This document shows positions 7,579 to 15,274 of a DNA stretch of 44,503 bases, one piece after another (the first letter of the stretch is position 1; every line of letters begins with the position of its first letter). The notes under the pieces were generated by a model, which was not told the DNA's origin, did not search any database, and worked only from the letters and a program-made list of their open reading frames with translations. Source of the stretch: Xanthobacteraceae bacterium (GTDB lineage: Bacteria > Pseudomonadota > Alphaproteobacteria > Rhizobiales > Xanthobacteraceae); assembly GCA_030041005.1 (NCBI GenBank), contig JASHOR010000098.1, positions 1-44,503 of the forward strand, given 5' to 3'. The translations under genes and the position numbers were made by a program.

Positions 7579-8613
7579 ATGCAGATAACGGTTCAGGCCA
7601 AAAGCGGCGAACTGACTTTCGATTGCGGACAGCACGAATCGATCCTCTATGCCGGGCTGCGGCAGGGCGTCCCTCTGCCGTTCGAGTGTGCCACCGGCAC
7701 CTGCGGCACCTGCCGCGCCCGGGTGATGGCCGGCGACATCGACGTGCAGTGGAAGCAGGCGCCCGGCGCCGCCCGGCTCAAGCCGGACAAGGGCGACATC
7801 CTGATGTGCCAGACGCGGGCCCGATCGGACTGCGTCGTGCGCGTGCCCTCCGAACTTGCGATCGCGGACGCAGCGCGGCCGGCCGCGCGCCGCGGCATTA
7901 TTCGCGCAATCCGCAGGCTGACGAAGGACGTCGCCCATTTCGACCTGCATTTGTCCGCGCCTATGAGTTTCCAAGCCGGGCAGTTCGTCGTCATCGAAGC
8001 TGCCGGCGTCGCCGGAGGCCGGGCCTATTCGATGGTCAATTTCGCGGCCGATTGCGAACGGCTCGAGCTCCTGATCAAGCGCAAGCCGGGCGGCCGCTTC
8101 GGCGATTGGCTGTTCGACGAACTGCAGGGGGAGCCGGCCGTGCAGGTGTTCGGCCCGCTTGGGCGCGCGGTGTTTCGCCCCGCAGAAGACAGGAACATCG
8201 CCTGCATCGCCGGCGGGTCGGGCATTGCCGGTATGATGGCGATCCTCGACCACGCCGTGCAGGCGGACCACTTCCGCAGCCACGCCGGCGCCCTCTATTT
8301 CGGCGTGCGAACGCTGGCGGACGCCTTTTATCTTGAACAGTTGTCGCGTTACGTGGCGGCTTCGCACGGCAATCTCGACGTCGTGATTGCCTTGTCCGAC
8401 GAAGCGGCCGCAACCCCGCTGCACGCCGCATTCCCTCTGCTCAAGCTTGCCAGCGGCATGGTTCACGCCGTCGCGGCGAGCGAAATGGCCGCCCGCGACC
8501 GTGACGTGCTCACCTACGTGGCGGGGCCGCCCGTCATGGTCGACAGTACCATCCGCTCGCTGATCGCCGGCGGCGCCGCCATCAAAGATATCCGTTATGA
8601 CAAGTTCGGCTGA
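7579..8613 (+). CDS. msmD: NADH:ferredoxin oxidoreductase of the oxygenase, MsmD-like
   Basis: 344-residue reductase. Residues 1-90 form a plant-type [2Fe-2S] domain with C37-x4-C42-x2-C45 and C77. This is followed by a FAD-binding barrel with the RAYS motif (GRAYSMVNF) and a C-terminal NAD-binding domain with GGSGIAGMMAIL. This ferredoxin-FAD-NAD layout is that of class IB/III oxygenase reductases such as BenC and MsmD. It takes electrons from NADH and passes them to the Rieske ferredoxin encoded just upstream. Its 3' end overlaps the next gene by 17 nt, which implies coupled translation. The family is certain and the symbol follows from operon order. Confidence 0.87.
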   Translation: MQITVQAKSGELTFDCGQHESILYAGLRQGVPLPFECATGTCGTCRARVMAGDIDVQWKQAPGAARLKPDKGDILMCQTRARSDCVVRVPSELAIADAARPAARRGIIRAIRRLTKDVAHFDLHLSAPMSFQAGQFVVIEAAGVAGGRAYSMVNFAADCERLELLIKRKPGGRFGDWLFDELQGEPAVQVFGPLGRAVFRPAEDRNIACIAGGSGIAGMMAILDHAVQADHFRSHAGALYFGVRTLADAFYLEQLSRYVAASHGNLDVVIALSDEAAATPLHAAFPLLKLASGMVHAVAASEMAARDRDVLTYVAGPPVMVDSTIRSLIAGGAAIKDIRYDKFG

Positions 8614-9385
8614 TACGAGCGCGAAATCCAACGTCGGCGCCACGCCATGGCGAACGGTCGGCACCTGCGGCGCGGCCGAATTGGCGAAGGCGAGATGGGA
8701 AACCATCAACCTCGTGCAGTGGCTGGCGCGCATCGCCAACAGCTACGGGAGCGACGACTCGCCGGAGCGGCGCACGGAGCTGGAATTCGACGCCGCGAAT
8801 GCCGCCTTTGTCACCAGGCCGTTCGCCCGGAACATATCGCTCGGACTGCGCCTGCCGGGCCTTGAGATGCAATTTCTCGAGGACGGCAAGCCGGCGCCGC
8901 ACATCTTCGACCCGCAGGAGCGTCCCGCGTCCCAAGTCGAGGCCTGGATATTGGTCGAGCTCTTGCATCGCGGCATCGATCGAGAAAAGTTCTCCAAGCG
9001 GCTGCCCTATGCGATGGCGGATTTGATGAGCGGCGACGAGCCGCAGCATTTGCCGCAATCGTGCCAGGATGGGCTCGAGGAGCTCGCTGCGTGGTTCCAG
9101 AATGCCGCCGCGGTGCTCGATGCCGCGGCGCACGCGGCAGGCGCCGATCAAGCACGCAGCGTGTGCCTGCCGCAGACGCTGGCTCTTGTCTGCGTGTCGG
9201 GTCCGCGCTCGAACCGGACCGATTTCGGGTTCTTGCCCGGCGCCGACGACAAACCCGAGCCGTTCTTTTACGCAGACGCTGCGGCGGCCGGCGGCAACCG
9301 CAGGATTCTGGAAGCGTCGAAGCTGCTCGCTGCGGCGGATCCCGCTGCCGCGGCGCTCGCCTTTCTCAGGTCCGCTGCCGGTTGA
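8597..9385 (+). CDS. Uncharacterised protein translationally coupled to the reductase
   Basis: 262-residue protein with no family I recognise. It is soluble, without signal peptide or membrane helix, rather alanine-rich, and has no obvious cofactor motif. A central helical stretch (SQVEAWILVELLHRGIDREKFSKRLPY) and an acidic N-terminal half are visible. The strings LPQTLALVCVSGPRSNRTDFGFLPG and KPEPFFYAD may form a structured core. The ATG at 8597 lies inside the end of the reductase gene (17-nt overlap), so it is part of the oxygenase operon. A role in assembly, substrate handling or C1 or sulfite disposal is inferred from position alone. It ends 15 nt before the convergent LysR gene. Confidence 0.8.
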   Translation: MTSSADTSAKSNVGATPWRTVGTCGAAELAKARWETINLVQWLARIANSYGSDDSPERRTELEFDAANAAFVTRPFARNISLGLRLPGLEMQFLEDGKPAPHIFDPQERPASQVEAWILVELLHRGIDREKFSKRLPYAMADLMSGDEPQHLPQSCQDGLEELAAWFQNAAAVLDAAAHAAGADQARSVCLPQTLALVCVSGPRSNRTDFGFLPGADDKPEPFFYADAAAAGGNRRILEASKLLAAADPAAAALAFLRSAAG

Positions 9386-9400
9386 CTCGTCGTGGCGTCT

Positions 9401-10378
9401 TCAGACGCGTTCCGCCCGCTTACGCTTGCCGGCCGGGCCATCGTAAGCCGCCGGAGAATCGACTTCCAATCGCTTGCTCAGCTCGCCCGATTCGCAGAGC
9501 TTGCGCATGATCGATACAAAGGCGCTGGTCATCGGCAACACGATTTCACCTTCCGCCCAGAACAATCCGACCGCCTGACTGATGATGGGATCGACGATCG
9601 GCAACGCGCGCGTTCCGCGATGCAGTCCCGGCAGGTGAACGAAATGCGACGGGATGATCGTACACAGCTCGGTAAACTGGACCTGGAACATCAGGTGCAG
9701 GATCGACTCCGATTCGACTTGTGCGACCGGCGAGCATCCGACGCTCTTGAACGCCTGATCGAGGAAGGACCGCTCGTGCATCGACGGGCGCAGCATCGCC
9801 AGCGGCTGCTCCGCCACCTCCTTCCAGGTAATCGTCTCGCGGTTCTGAAATTTCGGCACGTCGGGGACCAGCAGGCTCAGCCGTTCGGTAAAGATCGGCA
9901 GCGTGTTTTTGCGCCCGAGGTCCGCCTTGTTGAGATAGGTGATCGCGACATCCAGCGCGAAATTGTCCAAGCCAAGCTTCATCGCTTCGTTGCCGATGAA
10001 CTGTACGTCGGCGTGAATGCCCGGATACTTGTTGCGCATCGCCTCGATCAGCGAGGGAAGCACCGGCGACATGGAAGGCATCGCACCGATGCGCAGATGT
10101 CCGGTGAGGTTTTTCTGCATCATTGCGACTTCTTTGCGCATGGCGTCGCAATACGCCAATACCGCACGCGACCACACCGCCACGCGCTCGCCTTCCGCGG
10201 TCAGACCGTGGAAACGCTGGCCCCGTCCGCGCAGAAAGATCGGGACGCCGAGTTCAAGCTCGAGCTGCTTGATTGCGCTGGACAGACTGGGCTGCGTCAC
10301 ATTGCAGCGCTGCGCCGCACGGCCGAAATGGCGTTCCTCGGCGACGGCGACGAGATAGCGAAACTGCCTGATGAACAT
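9401..10378 (-). CDS. LysR-family transcriptional regulator
   Basis: 325-residue LysR-type regulator. The N-terminal winged helix-turn-helix reads FRYLVAVAEERHFGRAAQRC followed by NVTQPSLSSAIKQLELELGV, which fits the family consensus closely. An effector-binding domain follows from about residue 90. It is convergent to the oxygenase operon and divergent from the TauE-family permease, with 173 nt between the two starts that hold a near-perfect 19-bp palindrome (10441-10459). That arrangement suggests self-regulation and control of the tauE-gcvT-like unit, and possibly of the oxygenase operon. The inducer is unknown; the substrate or sulfite are candidates by context. Confidence 0.9.
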   Translation of the reverse strand: MFIRQFRYLVAVAEERHFGRAAQRCNVTQPSLSSAIKQLELELGVPIFLRGRGQRFHGLTAEGERVAVWSRAVLAYCDAMRKEVAMMQKNLTGHLRIGAMPSMSPVLPSLIEAMRNKYPGIHADVQFIGNEAMKLGLDNFALDVAITYLNKADLGRKNTLPIFTERLSLLVPDVPKFQNRETITWKEVAEQPLAMLRPSMHERSFLDQAFKSVGCSPVAQVESESILHLMFQVQFTELCTIIPSHFVHLPGLHRGTRALPIVDPIISQAVGLFWAEGEIVLPMTSAFVSIMRKLCESGELSKRLEVDSPAAYDGPAGKRKRAERV

Positions 10379-10440
10379 GTGACCCGCTCGCGTTATCGCT
10401 TCCCGACGCCGGCATCATATTATCCGATAAATAGACGCCG

Positions 10441-10459
10441 TCTAAGGAAATTCCTAAGA
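10441..10459. promoter_or_regulatory. 19-bp palindrome, LysR operator candidate
   Basis: TCTAAGGAAATTCCTAAGA is symmetrical around its central A with a single mismatched pair (eight of nine pairs match). It lies 62 nt upstream of the LysR start and 92 nt upstream of the permease start, between the two divergent genes, which is the usual place for a LysR box. A possible -10 box TATACT (10488-10493) faces the permease; a clear -35 is not visible. Confidence 0.5.
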
Positions 10460-10551
10460 TTGTTTATTGTGGCAATTGCTCACTCTTTATACTGCATCGC
10501 AGCAAACGCAATGGCGACGATAGCGCTCCAAGCAAGCAGCGTGGGGGTCCC

Positions 10552-11307
10552 GTGGGAATAGTGGTGCTGACGTGGATAGGGCTGTTCGGGCTGATCTCCG
10601 GCCTGATGATCGGCTGCATCGGGATCGGCGGCGTCATTCTGGTACCGGCGATGCTGTATCTCGCGGACGTTCCGGTCCGCGTCGGGATTCCCGCGGCGAT
10701 CGCCGCCTATATCCTGTCCGGAATCGTCGGCACTGCCGTTTATGCCCGCCACAAATCGATCCGCTGGAGCATGACCGGGTGGCTCTGTGTCGGCGCGGCG
10801 CCGGCGGCGTTTGCCGGCGCATGGATTGTCAGCGTTGTCGATCCGCGGATCCTCGAAGCCCTTATCGGTCTCCTCACGTTTCTCTCGGGACTGAACTCGC
10901 TGCGCAGGCGGGAAGCGATTGATGGTCATGCCGCCACTGTTTCCAACGGGGCGCTGCTGACGATCGGAACCGCAACGGGATTCCTGTCGTCCATCACCGG
11001 GACCGGCGGGCCGCTCGTGCTGGTGCCGATCTTGATGACCATGCGGCTGCCGGTGCTGACCGCGGTCGGGTTGAGCCAAGCGATTCAGTTACCGGTCGCG
11101 ATCGCCGCGACGGCGGGAAATGTCGTCTATGGTCGCGTCGATCCGATCCTGGCCGGCATTCTCGCCGCGGCTTTGACCATCGGCTCCGCCGGCGGCGCCA
11201 AACTCGCCCACGTCGTACCGCGTTCGTTATTGCGGCGGATCGTGTCGGTGGTGCTGGTGCTGATCGGCTCGGTGATTCTGGCCAATGTTGGCCGGCGGCT
11301 GCTGTAA
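10552..11307 (+). CDS. TauE/SafE (TSUP) family permease, putative sulfite exporter
   Basis: 251-residue integral membrane protein of the TauE/SafE (DUF81, TSUP) family. The two half-repeats are visible: LFGLISGLMIGCIGIGGVILVPAML near the N-terminus and ATGFLSSITGTGGPLVLVPILM in the second half, each with the conserved glycine-rich G-x-G-G. Members export sulfite or sulfoacetate in organisms that break down C-S bonds. In this island that role fits the removal of sulfite made by the MsmA-type oxygenase. The start is taken as GTG 10552; a GTG at 10561 is possible. The next gene begins 11 nt after the stop, so they form one unit. Some relatives carry other anions. Confidence 0.85.
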   Translation: MGIVVLTWIGLFGLISGLMIGCIGIGGVILVPAMLYLADVPVRVGIPAAIAAYILSGIVGTAVYARHKSIRWSMTGWLCVGAAPAAFAGAWIVSVVDPRILEALIGLLTFLSGLNSLRRREAIDGHAATVSNGALLTIGTATGFLSSITGTGGPLVLVPILMTMRLPVLTAVGLSQAIQLPVAIAATAGNVVYGRVDPILAGILAAALTIGSAGGAKLAHVVPRSLLRRIVSVVLVLIGSVILANVGRRLL

Positions 11308-11318
11308 TCATCGTTGCA

Positions 11319-12323
11319 ATGGCGCTCGAACACTACCCGCTGATCGACGATTACGGCGACCCTGCAGCGGAAGCGCGGGCTTGCCGAACGGATTGCGCCC
11401 TGTTTGATTTTTCCTTTCTCGAATGCGTGCGCGTAACCGGGGCCGGCGCCGGCGGCGTCGTCGCAACCTTCACCGGACGGCCGGCGGATGCGCTGGCCGA
11501 GGGCAGGATCCATTATGCCCTTCGCGTCGGCTCGCATGGACAGGCGCTTGCCGATCTGACCGTGTGGCGAACCGGAGTCCAATCGTTCGAAGTGATGAGC
11601 GGACGGCGTAACGACATTACCGATCTGTGCGCTTATGCCGCTTCCGACCTTGATGTCCGCGACCTGGCCGGGGAAAGGGCTGTCTTCGCCATACAAGGAC
11701 CCGGCTCGCTTGAGGCCCTGCGCCGCCTGGGCGATGTCGGGCCGATTGAGCGGGTCCCCTATTTCGGTTTTTGCCGCCACGCGATCGCCGGCATTCCCTG
11801 CACGATCGGGCGGCTCGGATACACCGGCGAAGCTGGTTTTGAAGTCATCGCGGCGCGCCGGGACGCCCATGATCTGTGGCAAGCACTGTCGGCGCAAGCG
11901 CGGCCCGCCGGGTTCATTGCCGCCGACATGCTCCGGATCGAGGCGGGCTTTGTCCTGTTTCAAAACGAGTTTTGCCTGCCGGTTTCGCCCGCGGAGGCCG
12001 GTCTCGGCAGATTATGCCGCTCGACCGCCCGGGCGGCGCCCCAACTCGCGCTCATCACGTTTCGGGCGGAGGCCCACGCGGTGCGCTGGCCGTGGACGCC
12101 GCCGCACGCGCTGAAGTTGCCAGTGTCGCCGGATGAAATCGCGGTGACATCGGCGTGCGACAGCATCATGGCGGGAAGCATCCTCGGACTTGGCTATGTC
12201 CGCGCCGACGCTGCCGTCGAAACGCGCCTGCATGATCCCGCAGGGACCTTCGTCAACATCGAGCGGACGGCGATGCCGTTCTACGATACGGCCAAGCAGC
12301 GACCGCGAGCGCCCTGGCGCTGA
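11319..12323 (+). CDS. GcvT-type tetrahydrofolate-binding protein, putative C1 transferase
   Basis: 334-residue protein of the aminomethyltransferase (GcvT/DmdA/YgfZ) family. Landmarks are FAIQGPGS, the LGYTGEAGFEV motif whose Glu faces folate, and ADMLRIEAGFVLFQNEF. The stretch GQALADLTVW matches the family's G-x-x-x-DD-L but has Ala for the first Asp. It is not the glycine-cleavage T protein by context: no gcvH or gcvP is near. It lies 11 nt after the TauE-like gene and is followed by PanB-like and FolD genes, so it probably moves a methyl, methylene or formaldehyde unit to or from tetrahydrofolate. The substrate is unknown; formaldehyde from methanesulfonate is an inference. Confidence 0.78.
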   Translation: MALEHYPLIDDYGDPAAEARACRTDCALFDFSFLECVRVTGAGAGGVVATFTGRPADALAEGRIHYALRVGSHGQALADLTVWRTGVQSFEVMSGRRNDITDLCAYAASDLDVRDLAGERAVFAIQGPGSLEALRRLGDVGPIERVPYFGFCRHAIAGIPCTIGRLGYTGEAGFEVIAARRDAHDLWQALSAQARPAGFIAADMLRIEAGFVLFQNEFCLPVSPAEAGLGRLCRSTARAAPQLALITFRAEAHAVRWPWTPPHALKLPVSPDEIAVTSACDSIMAGSILGLGYVRADAAVETRLHDPAGTFVNIERTAMPFYDTAKQRPRAPWR

Positions 12324-12484
12324 TCCGGCCGGCGCATGCAGCAAGGACGCCTTCATAGTCACAAGCAAACATACGATAGGTGGTGCATATTTGACTATTG
12401 TCGCGCCGCATGCGGTTTCATCCAACTAAGAATTCTCATACGCAGACATTCCCATACGCAGACAAGGAAGCGGAGGAACGGATA

Positions 12485-13393
12485 ATGGCAGACGCGCCGG
12501 CACGACGGAAAGTCACCATCAATACGCTGATGGCGAAGATGAAGAGGGGCGAACCGATCACGCAACTCGCCACTTACGATTATCGCACGGCGGTCGTGGC
12601 CGACCGGCTCGGCGTCGACATTCTCTGCGTCTCCGACACCGGCGGCATGATCCTGTTCGGCCACCCGAGCACCGTCACCGTGAGCTTCGACGAAGTGATG
12701 ATGATGGCCAAGGCGATCGACCGCGGCTCCAAATACGGGCTGCGCATGGTCGACATGCCCTATTGGAGCTTCCACGTCTCGCCCGAGCAAGCGGTCGAGA
12801 ACGCCGGGCGCTTCGTGCACGAGGCCAATGCCGAAGTGATGAAATGCGAAGGCAACAAATATCACGCCAAGAACATCGAAGCGATCGTGCGCGCCGGCAT
12901 CCCGGTGCAGGGGCATATCGGCATTACGCCGATGCGCATGCCACAGATCGGCGGCTTCACGGCCCAGGGCAAGACTGCCAAGCGCGCCAAGGAAATGGTC
13001 GAAGACGCGAAGGCGATGGTCGATGCCGGCTGCTTCTCGATTTTGTGCGAAGTGACCACATCCGAGGTTGCCGAGTATTTGGCGCAGACGCTGCCGGTGC
13101 CGGTGATGAGCCTCGGCGCCGGCAATTTGGCACACGGCGTGCACATCATCTCCTCCGACCTTTTCCATCTCTGGGAGGAACACGTTCCGCGCCATTCGCG
13201 AATCTACACCGACCTCATTCCGATCATGGAGGACGTGATCACGCGCTACATGAAGGACGTGGTGACCCGCTCCTATCCGGCCGAGAAGGAAACGGTCTTC
13301 ATGAGTCCGGAGGAGTGCAAGGCCTTTGCCACCGAACTGAAGTGGGAGAGCAAGCTCGAGGAGCTGCGATCCCCGCAGAAAAAGAGTGCTTGA
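12485..13393 (+). CDS. PanB-like ketopantoate hydroxymethyltransferase family protein (copy 1)
   Basis: 302-residue TIM-barrel enzyme of the 3-methyl-2-oxobutanoate hydroxymethyltransferase family, which adds the C1 unit of methylene-tetrahydrofolate to an oxo acid. The residues matching E. coli PanB are kept: metal ligands D51 (VSD) and D90 (MVDMP), K120 and E122 (MKCEGN), and the catalytic glutamate E189 (ILCEV). The protein is longer than PanB and diverges at the C-terminus, and no panC is near, so pantothenate synthesis is unlikely to be its main job. I recall that panB-like genes also occur in chloromethane-utilisation clusters beside folD and metF. The start ATG 12485 follows GGAGGA; a 12-bp direct repeat CATACGCAGACA lies just upstream (12437, 12453). 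Confidence 0.85.
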   Translation: MADAPARRKVTINTLMAKMKRGEPITQLATYDYRTAVVADRLGVDILCVSDTGGMILFGHPSTVTVSFDEVMMMAKAIDRGSKYGLRMVDMPYWSFHVSPEQAVENAGRFVHEANAEVMKCEGNKYHAKNIEAIVRAGIPVQGHIGITPMRMPQIGGFTAQGKTAKRAKEMVEDAKAMVDAGCFSILCEVTTSEVAEYLAQTLPVPVMSLGAGNLAHGVHIISSDLFHLWEEHVPRHSRIYTDLIPIMEDVITRYMKDVVTRSYPAEKETVFMSPEECKAFATELKWESKLEELRSPQKKSA

Positions 13394-13465
13394 ACGTTTG
13401 CCGCGGCACTGACGCGCTTGCTGCCGTAGCCGGCCGTCGCTGTTGCACGGAGGTAGCGACAACTT

Positions 13466-13481
13466 CGATAGCTTGCTATCG
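13466..13481. promoter_or_regulatory. Perfect 16-bp dyad upstream of folD
   Basis: CGATAGC-TT-GCTATCG is a perfect inverted repeat in the 160-nt gap between the PanB-like gene and folD, 73 nt before the folD start. It could be an operator or a small hairpin that attenuates or terminates. There is no T-run after it, so an operator is slightly preferred. Confidence 0.35.
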
Positions 13482-13553
13482 TAGTATTCGCTCCGGGCGC
13501 GGTGACGGATCGGCACGGCCGCCAGCCGGACCTGGAATCATATCGAGAATCAA

Positions 13554-14468
13554 ATGTCTGCTGTCCTGATCGATGGCGTAGCCGTTGCCAAATCAGTTCG
13601 CGCGGAATGCCGCGTCCGGATTTCCCGGCTGCTGCAGCGGACCGGCATAAGGCCGGGATTGGCGGTTTTGAAAGTCGGCGACGACCCCGCATCGGCCATC
13701 TATATACGGAACAAGACCAAGGCGTGCGACGAGGTCGGCATCCGGTCCGTTCCGCATTATTTCGATCGCGATTGCGATCCGCAGGCGGTGATCGATACGA
13801 TCCTGCGGCTTAATTGCGACCCGTCGATACACGGCATTCTGGTGCAGCTTCCGCTGCCCCCTCAGTTCAAGGTCGCGACGATCTTGCGCAACATCAGCCC
13901 CGACAAGGACGTCGACGGCTTCCATCTCTACAATGTGGGCGCGCTTGCCGTCGGCGAGGCGATATTTCCGCCTTGCACGCCCTATGGAGTGCTCCGGCTG
14001 CTTGAGCACGAGGCCATTCCCCTGGAAGGACAGAATGTCGTCGTCGTCGGCGCCAGCAATATCGTCGGCAAGCCGATGGCGCTGATGCTGATGCAGCGGG
14101 ATGCGACGGTCTGCATATGCCACGTCAAGACGCGCGATTTGGCTCAGTTCACCATTCTCGCCGACATCCTCGTCGTGGCGGCCGGACATCCGAATTTGAT
14201 CCTGCCGCAAATGGTCAAGACCGGCGTGGTCGTGATTGACGTGGGGATCACCCGGCTTCCCGATGGCCGGCTGGCCGGCGATGTCGACTTTGAGGGCGTG
14301 CGCCAGAAGGCCTCGTACATCACTCCGGTTCCGGGCGGCGTCGGCCCGATGACGGTGACCATGCTGCTCGTAAACACGATCGCCTCGGCGGAACGCGCCG
14401 CGGCGAATCTGCACGTGAGCATGTTTCCCGGGCAGATTGCCGGTTCATCGGCAGTGAAAACCGCCTGA
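13554..14468 (+). CDS. folD: Methylenetetrahydrofolate dehydrogenase/cyclohydrolase FolD
   Basis: 304-residue bifunctional enzyme that oxidises 5,10-methylene-THF to methenyl-THF with NADP and hydrolyses it to 10-formyl-THF. All hallmarks are present: the active-site Tyr-x3-Lys in SAIYIRNKTKAC, VQLPLP, DKDVDGFH, PPCTPYGV, the nucleotide-binding GASNIVGKPMALML, and the C-terminal PVPGGVGPMTVTMLL. Length is normal. Genomes of this group usually carry a housekeeping folD elsewhere, so this copy, beside PanB-like and GcvT-like genes and with a MetF-like gene in the same island, is probably dedicated to C1 catabolism. That is inference. It is the last plus-strand gene of the block. Confidence 0.93.
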   Translation: MSAVLIDGVAVAKSVRAECRVRISRLLQRTGIRPGLAVLKVGDDPASAIYIRNKTKACDEVGIRSVPHYFDRDCDPQAVIDTILRLNCDPSIHGILVQLPLPPQFKVATILRNISPDKDVDGFHLYNVGALAVGEAIFPPCTPYGVLRLLEHEAIPLEGQNVVVVGASNIVGKPMALMLMQRDATVCICHVKTRDLAQFTILADILVVAAGHPNLILPQMVKTGVVVIDVGITRLPDGRLAGDVDFEGVRQKASYITPVPGGVGPMTVTMLLVNTIASAERAAANLHVSMFPGQIAGSSAVKTA

Positions 14469-14592
14469 GCCATCTTTCGCCCGGCGCGGGGCGGCGCAAG
14501 TCACGTCTCGCCCATTCAACCAGGCGTCCGCTGCAATAGTGTGGCGGCGCGCTGCCGTGAGCTGGATAGTCCTTCCAGATAGCCGATCTCGA

Positions 14593-14682
14593 TCAGGGAA
14601 AGACCAGAAGCGCCACATCGATCTGGTCGGCGAGCCAGGCGGTTGCGACGACCGCGAACAACCGCTTCTGGTAGCTCGTCAT
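14593..14682 (-). pseudogene. Remnant of an MFS transporter N-terminus
   Basis: The minus strand reads MTSYQKRLFAVVATAWLADQ-IDVALLVFP and then stops. This resembles the first cytoplasmic stretch and first helix of MFS symporters of the aromatic-acid type (YQ-x-x-LF ... D-x-x-D). Nothing of the remaining 11 helices follows and no ribosome binding site is visible. It fits a truncated relic left by a deletion between folD and the cytochrome gene. At 30 residues the match could be chance. Confidence 0.4.
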
Positions 14683-14704
14683 CGGCAGAGCGGCGCCAAC
14701 CCGG

Positions 14705-15274
14705 TCAACGATAGAGCGCCAGTTCGGGCCGCGGGTCGGGGATGAAGCCGTTGCGGTTCGGCATCTTGACCCTGGGCAGCGTCCTTGCATTCATTGTTTC
14801 GGCCGGCTTGATGATGTGAGCCTGCGAAAGGACGTAGGCGACGACGCTGTAGACCTGATCGTCGGTGAGCGAGCCGGGAGACGAGAACGGCATCGCGCGC
14901 TTGACGTAGTCGAACAAGGTCGTGGAGTACGGCCAATAGCTTTCGACCGTCTTGACCGGATTCGCGCTGGCCAGCGTGCCGCGGCCGCCGATCAACTTGT
15001 CGCCGCCGATGCCCTTGGCCGGATTGCCTTGCAACTGCGACCCATGGCAGGCGGAGCAGTTTTCCGCATAGACCTTGGCGCCTTCGGCCGCGGTGCCGCT
15101 GCCCGGCGGCAGTCCGGAGCCGTCGGGCGCAATCGCGAAGTATTTGGCCAAATCGGCCGGCGCGGCGGCCGTCCCGAATCCGTAATGCGTTTGCACCTGG
15201 GCGTGCGCCGGCAGCGCGCACGCGGCGGCGAGGCACAGCGCCGCTGTGCCGGCGATCAGATCACGCGTGGACAT
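14705..15274 (-). CDS. Monoheme cytochrome c, electron acceptor of the sulfite dehydrogenase
   Basis: 189-residue periplasmic cytochrome c with a signal peptide (cleavage likely after PAHA-Q, about residue 25). There is one heme site, NCSACHG, with the distal Met probably in KRAMPFSSPGSLTDDQVYSVVAYVLS. It resembles the heme domain of SoxD and SorB but is far shorter than the diheme SoxD of Paracoccus. It overlaps the 3' end of the SoxC-like gene by 14 nt, so the two are cotranscribed and probably form a complex that passes electrons from sulfite to the respiratory chain. The pairing with SoxC is solid; the name SoxD would be loose. Confidence 0.85.
   Translation of the reverse strand: MSTRDLIAGTAALCLAAACALPAHAQVQTHYGFGTAAAPADLAKYFAIAPDGSGLPPGSGTAAEGAKVYAENCSACHGSQLQGNPAKGIGGDKLIGGRGTLASANPVKTVESYWPYSTTLFDYVKRAMPFSSPGSLTDDQVYSVVAYVLSQAHIIKPAETMNARTLPRVKMPNRNGFIPDPRPELALYR

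Noticed and set aside
5307-8613. Assignment as benzoate/anthranilate/terephthalate-type aromatic dioxygenase
   Set aside because: The Rieske spacer of 26 residues, a separate Rieske ferredoxin together with a ferredoxin-FAD-NAD reductase, and linked sulfite genes fit MsmABCD better. No aromatic ring-cleavage genes are near.
12437-12464. 12-bp direct repeat CATACGCAGACA, twice with 16-bp period, before the PanB-like gene
   Set aside because: Two short copies only, without dyad symmetry; likely a local slippage duplication and not a supportable regulatory site.
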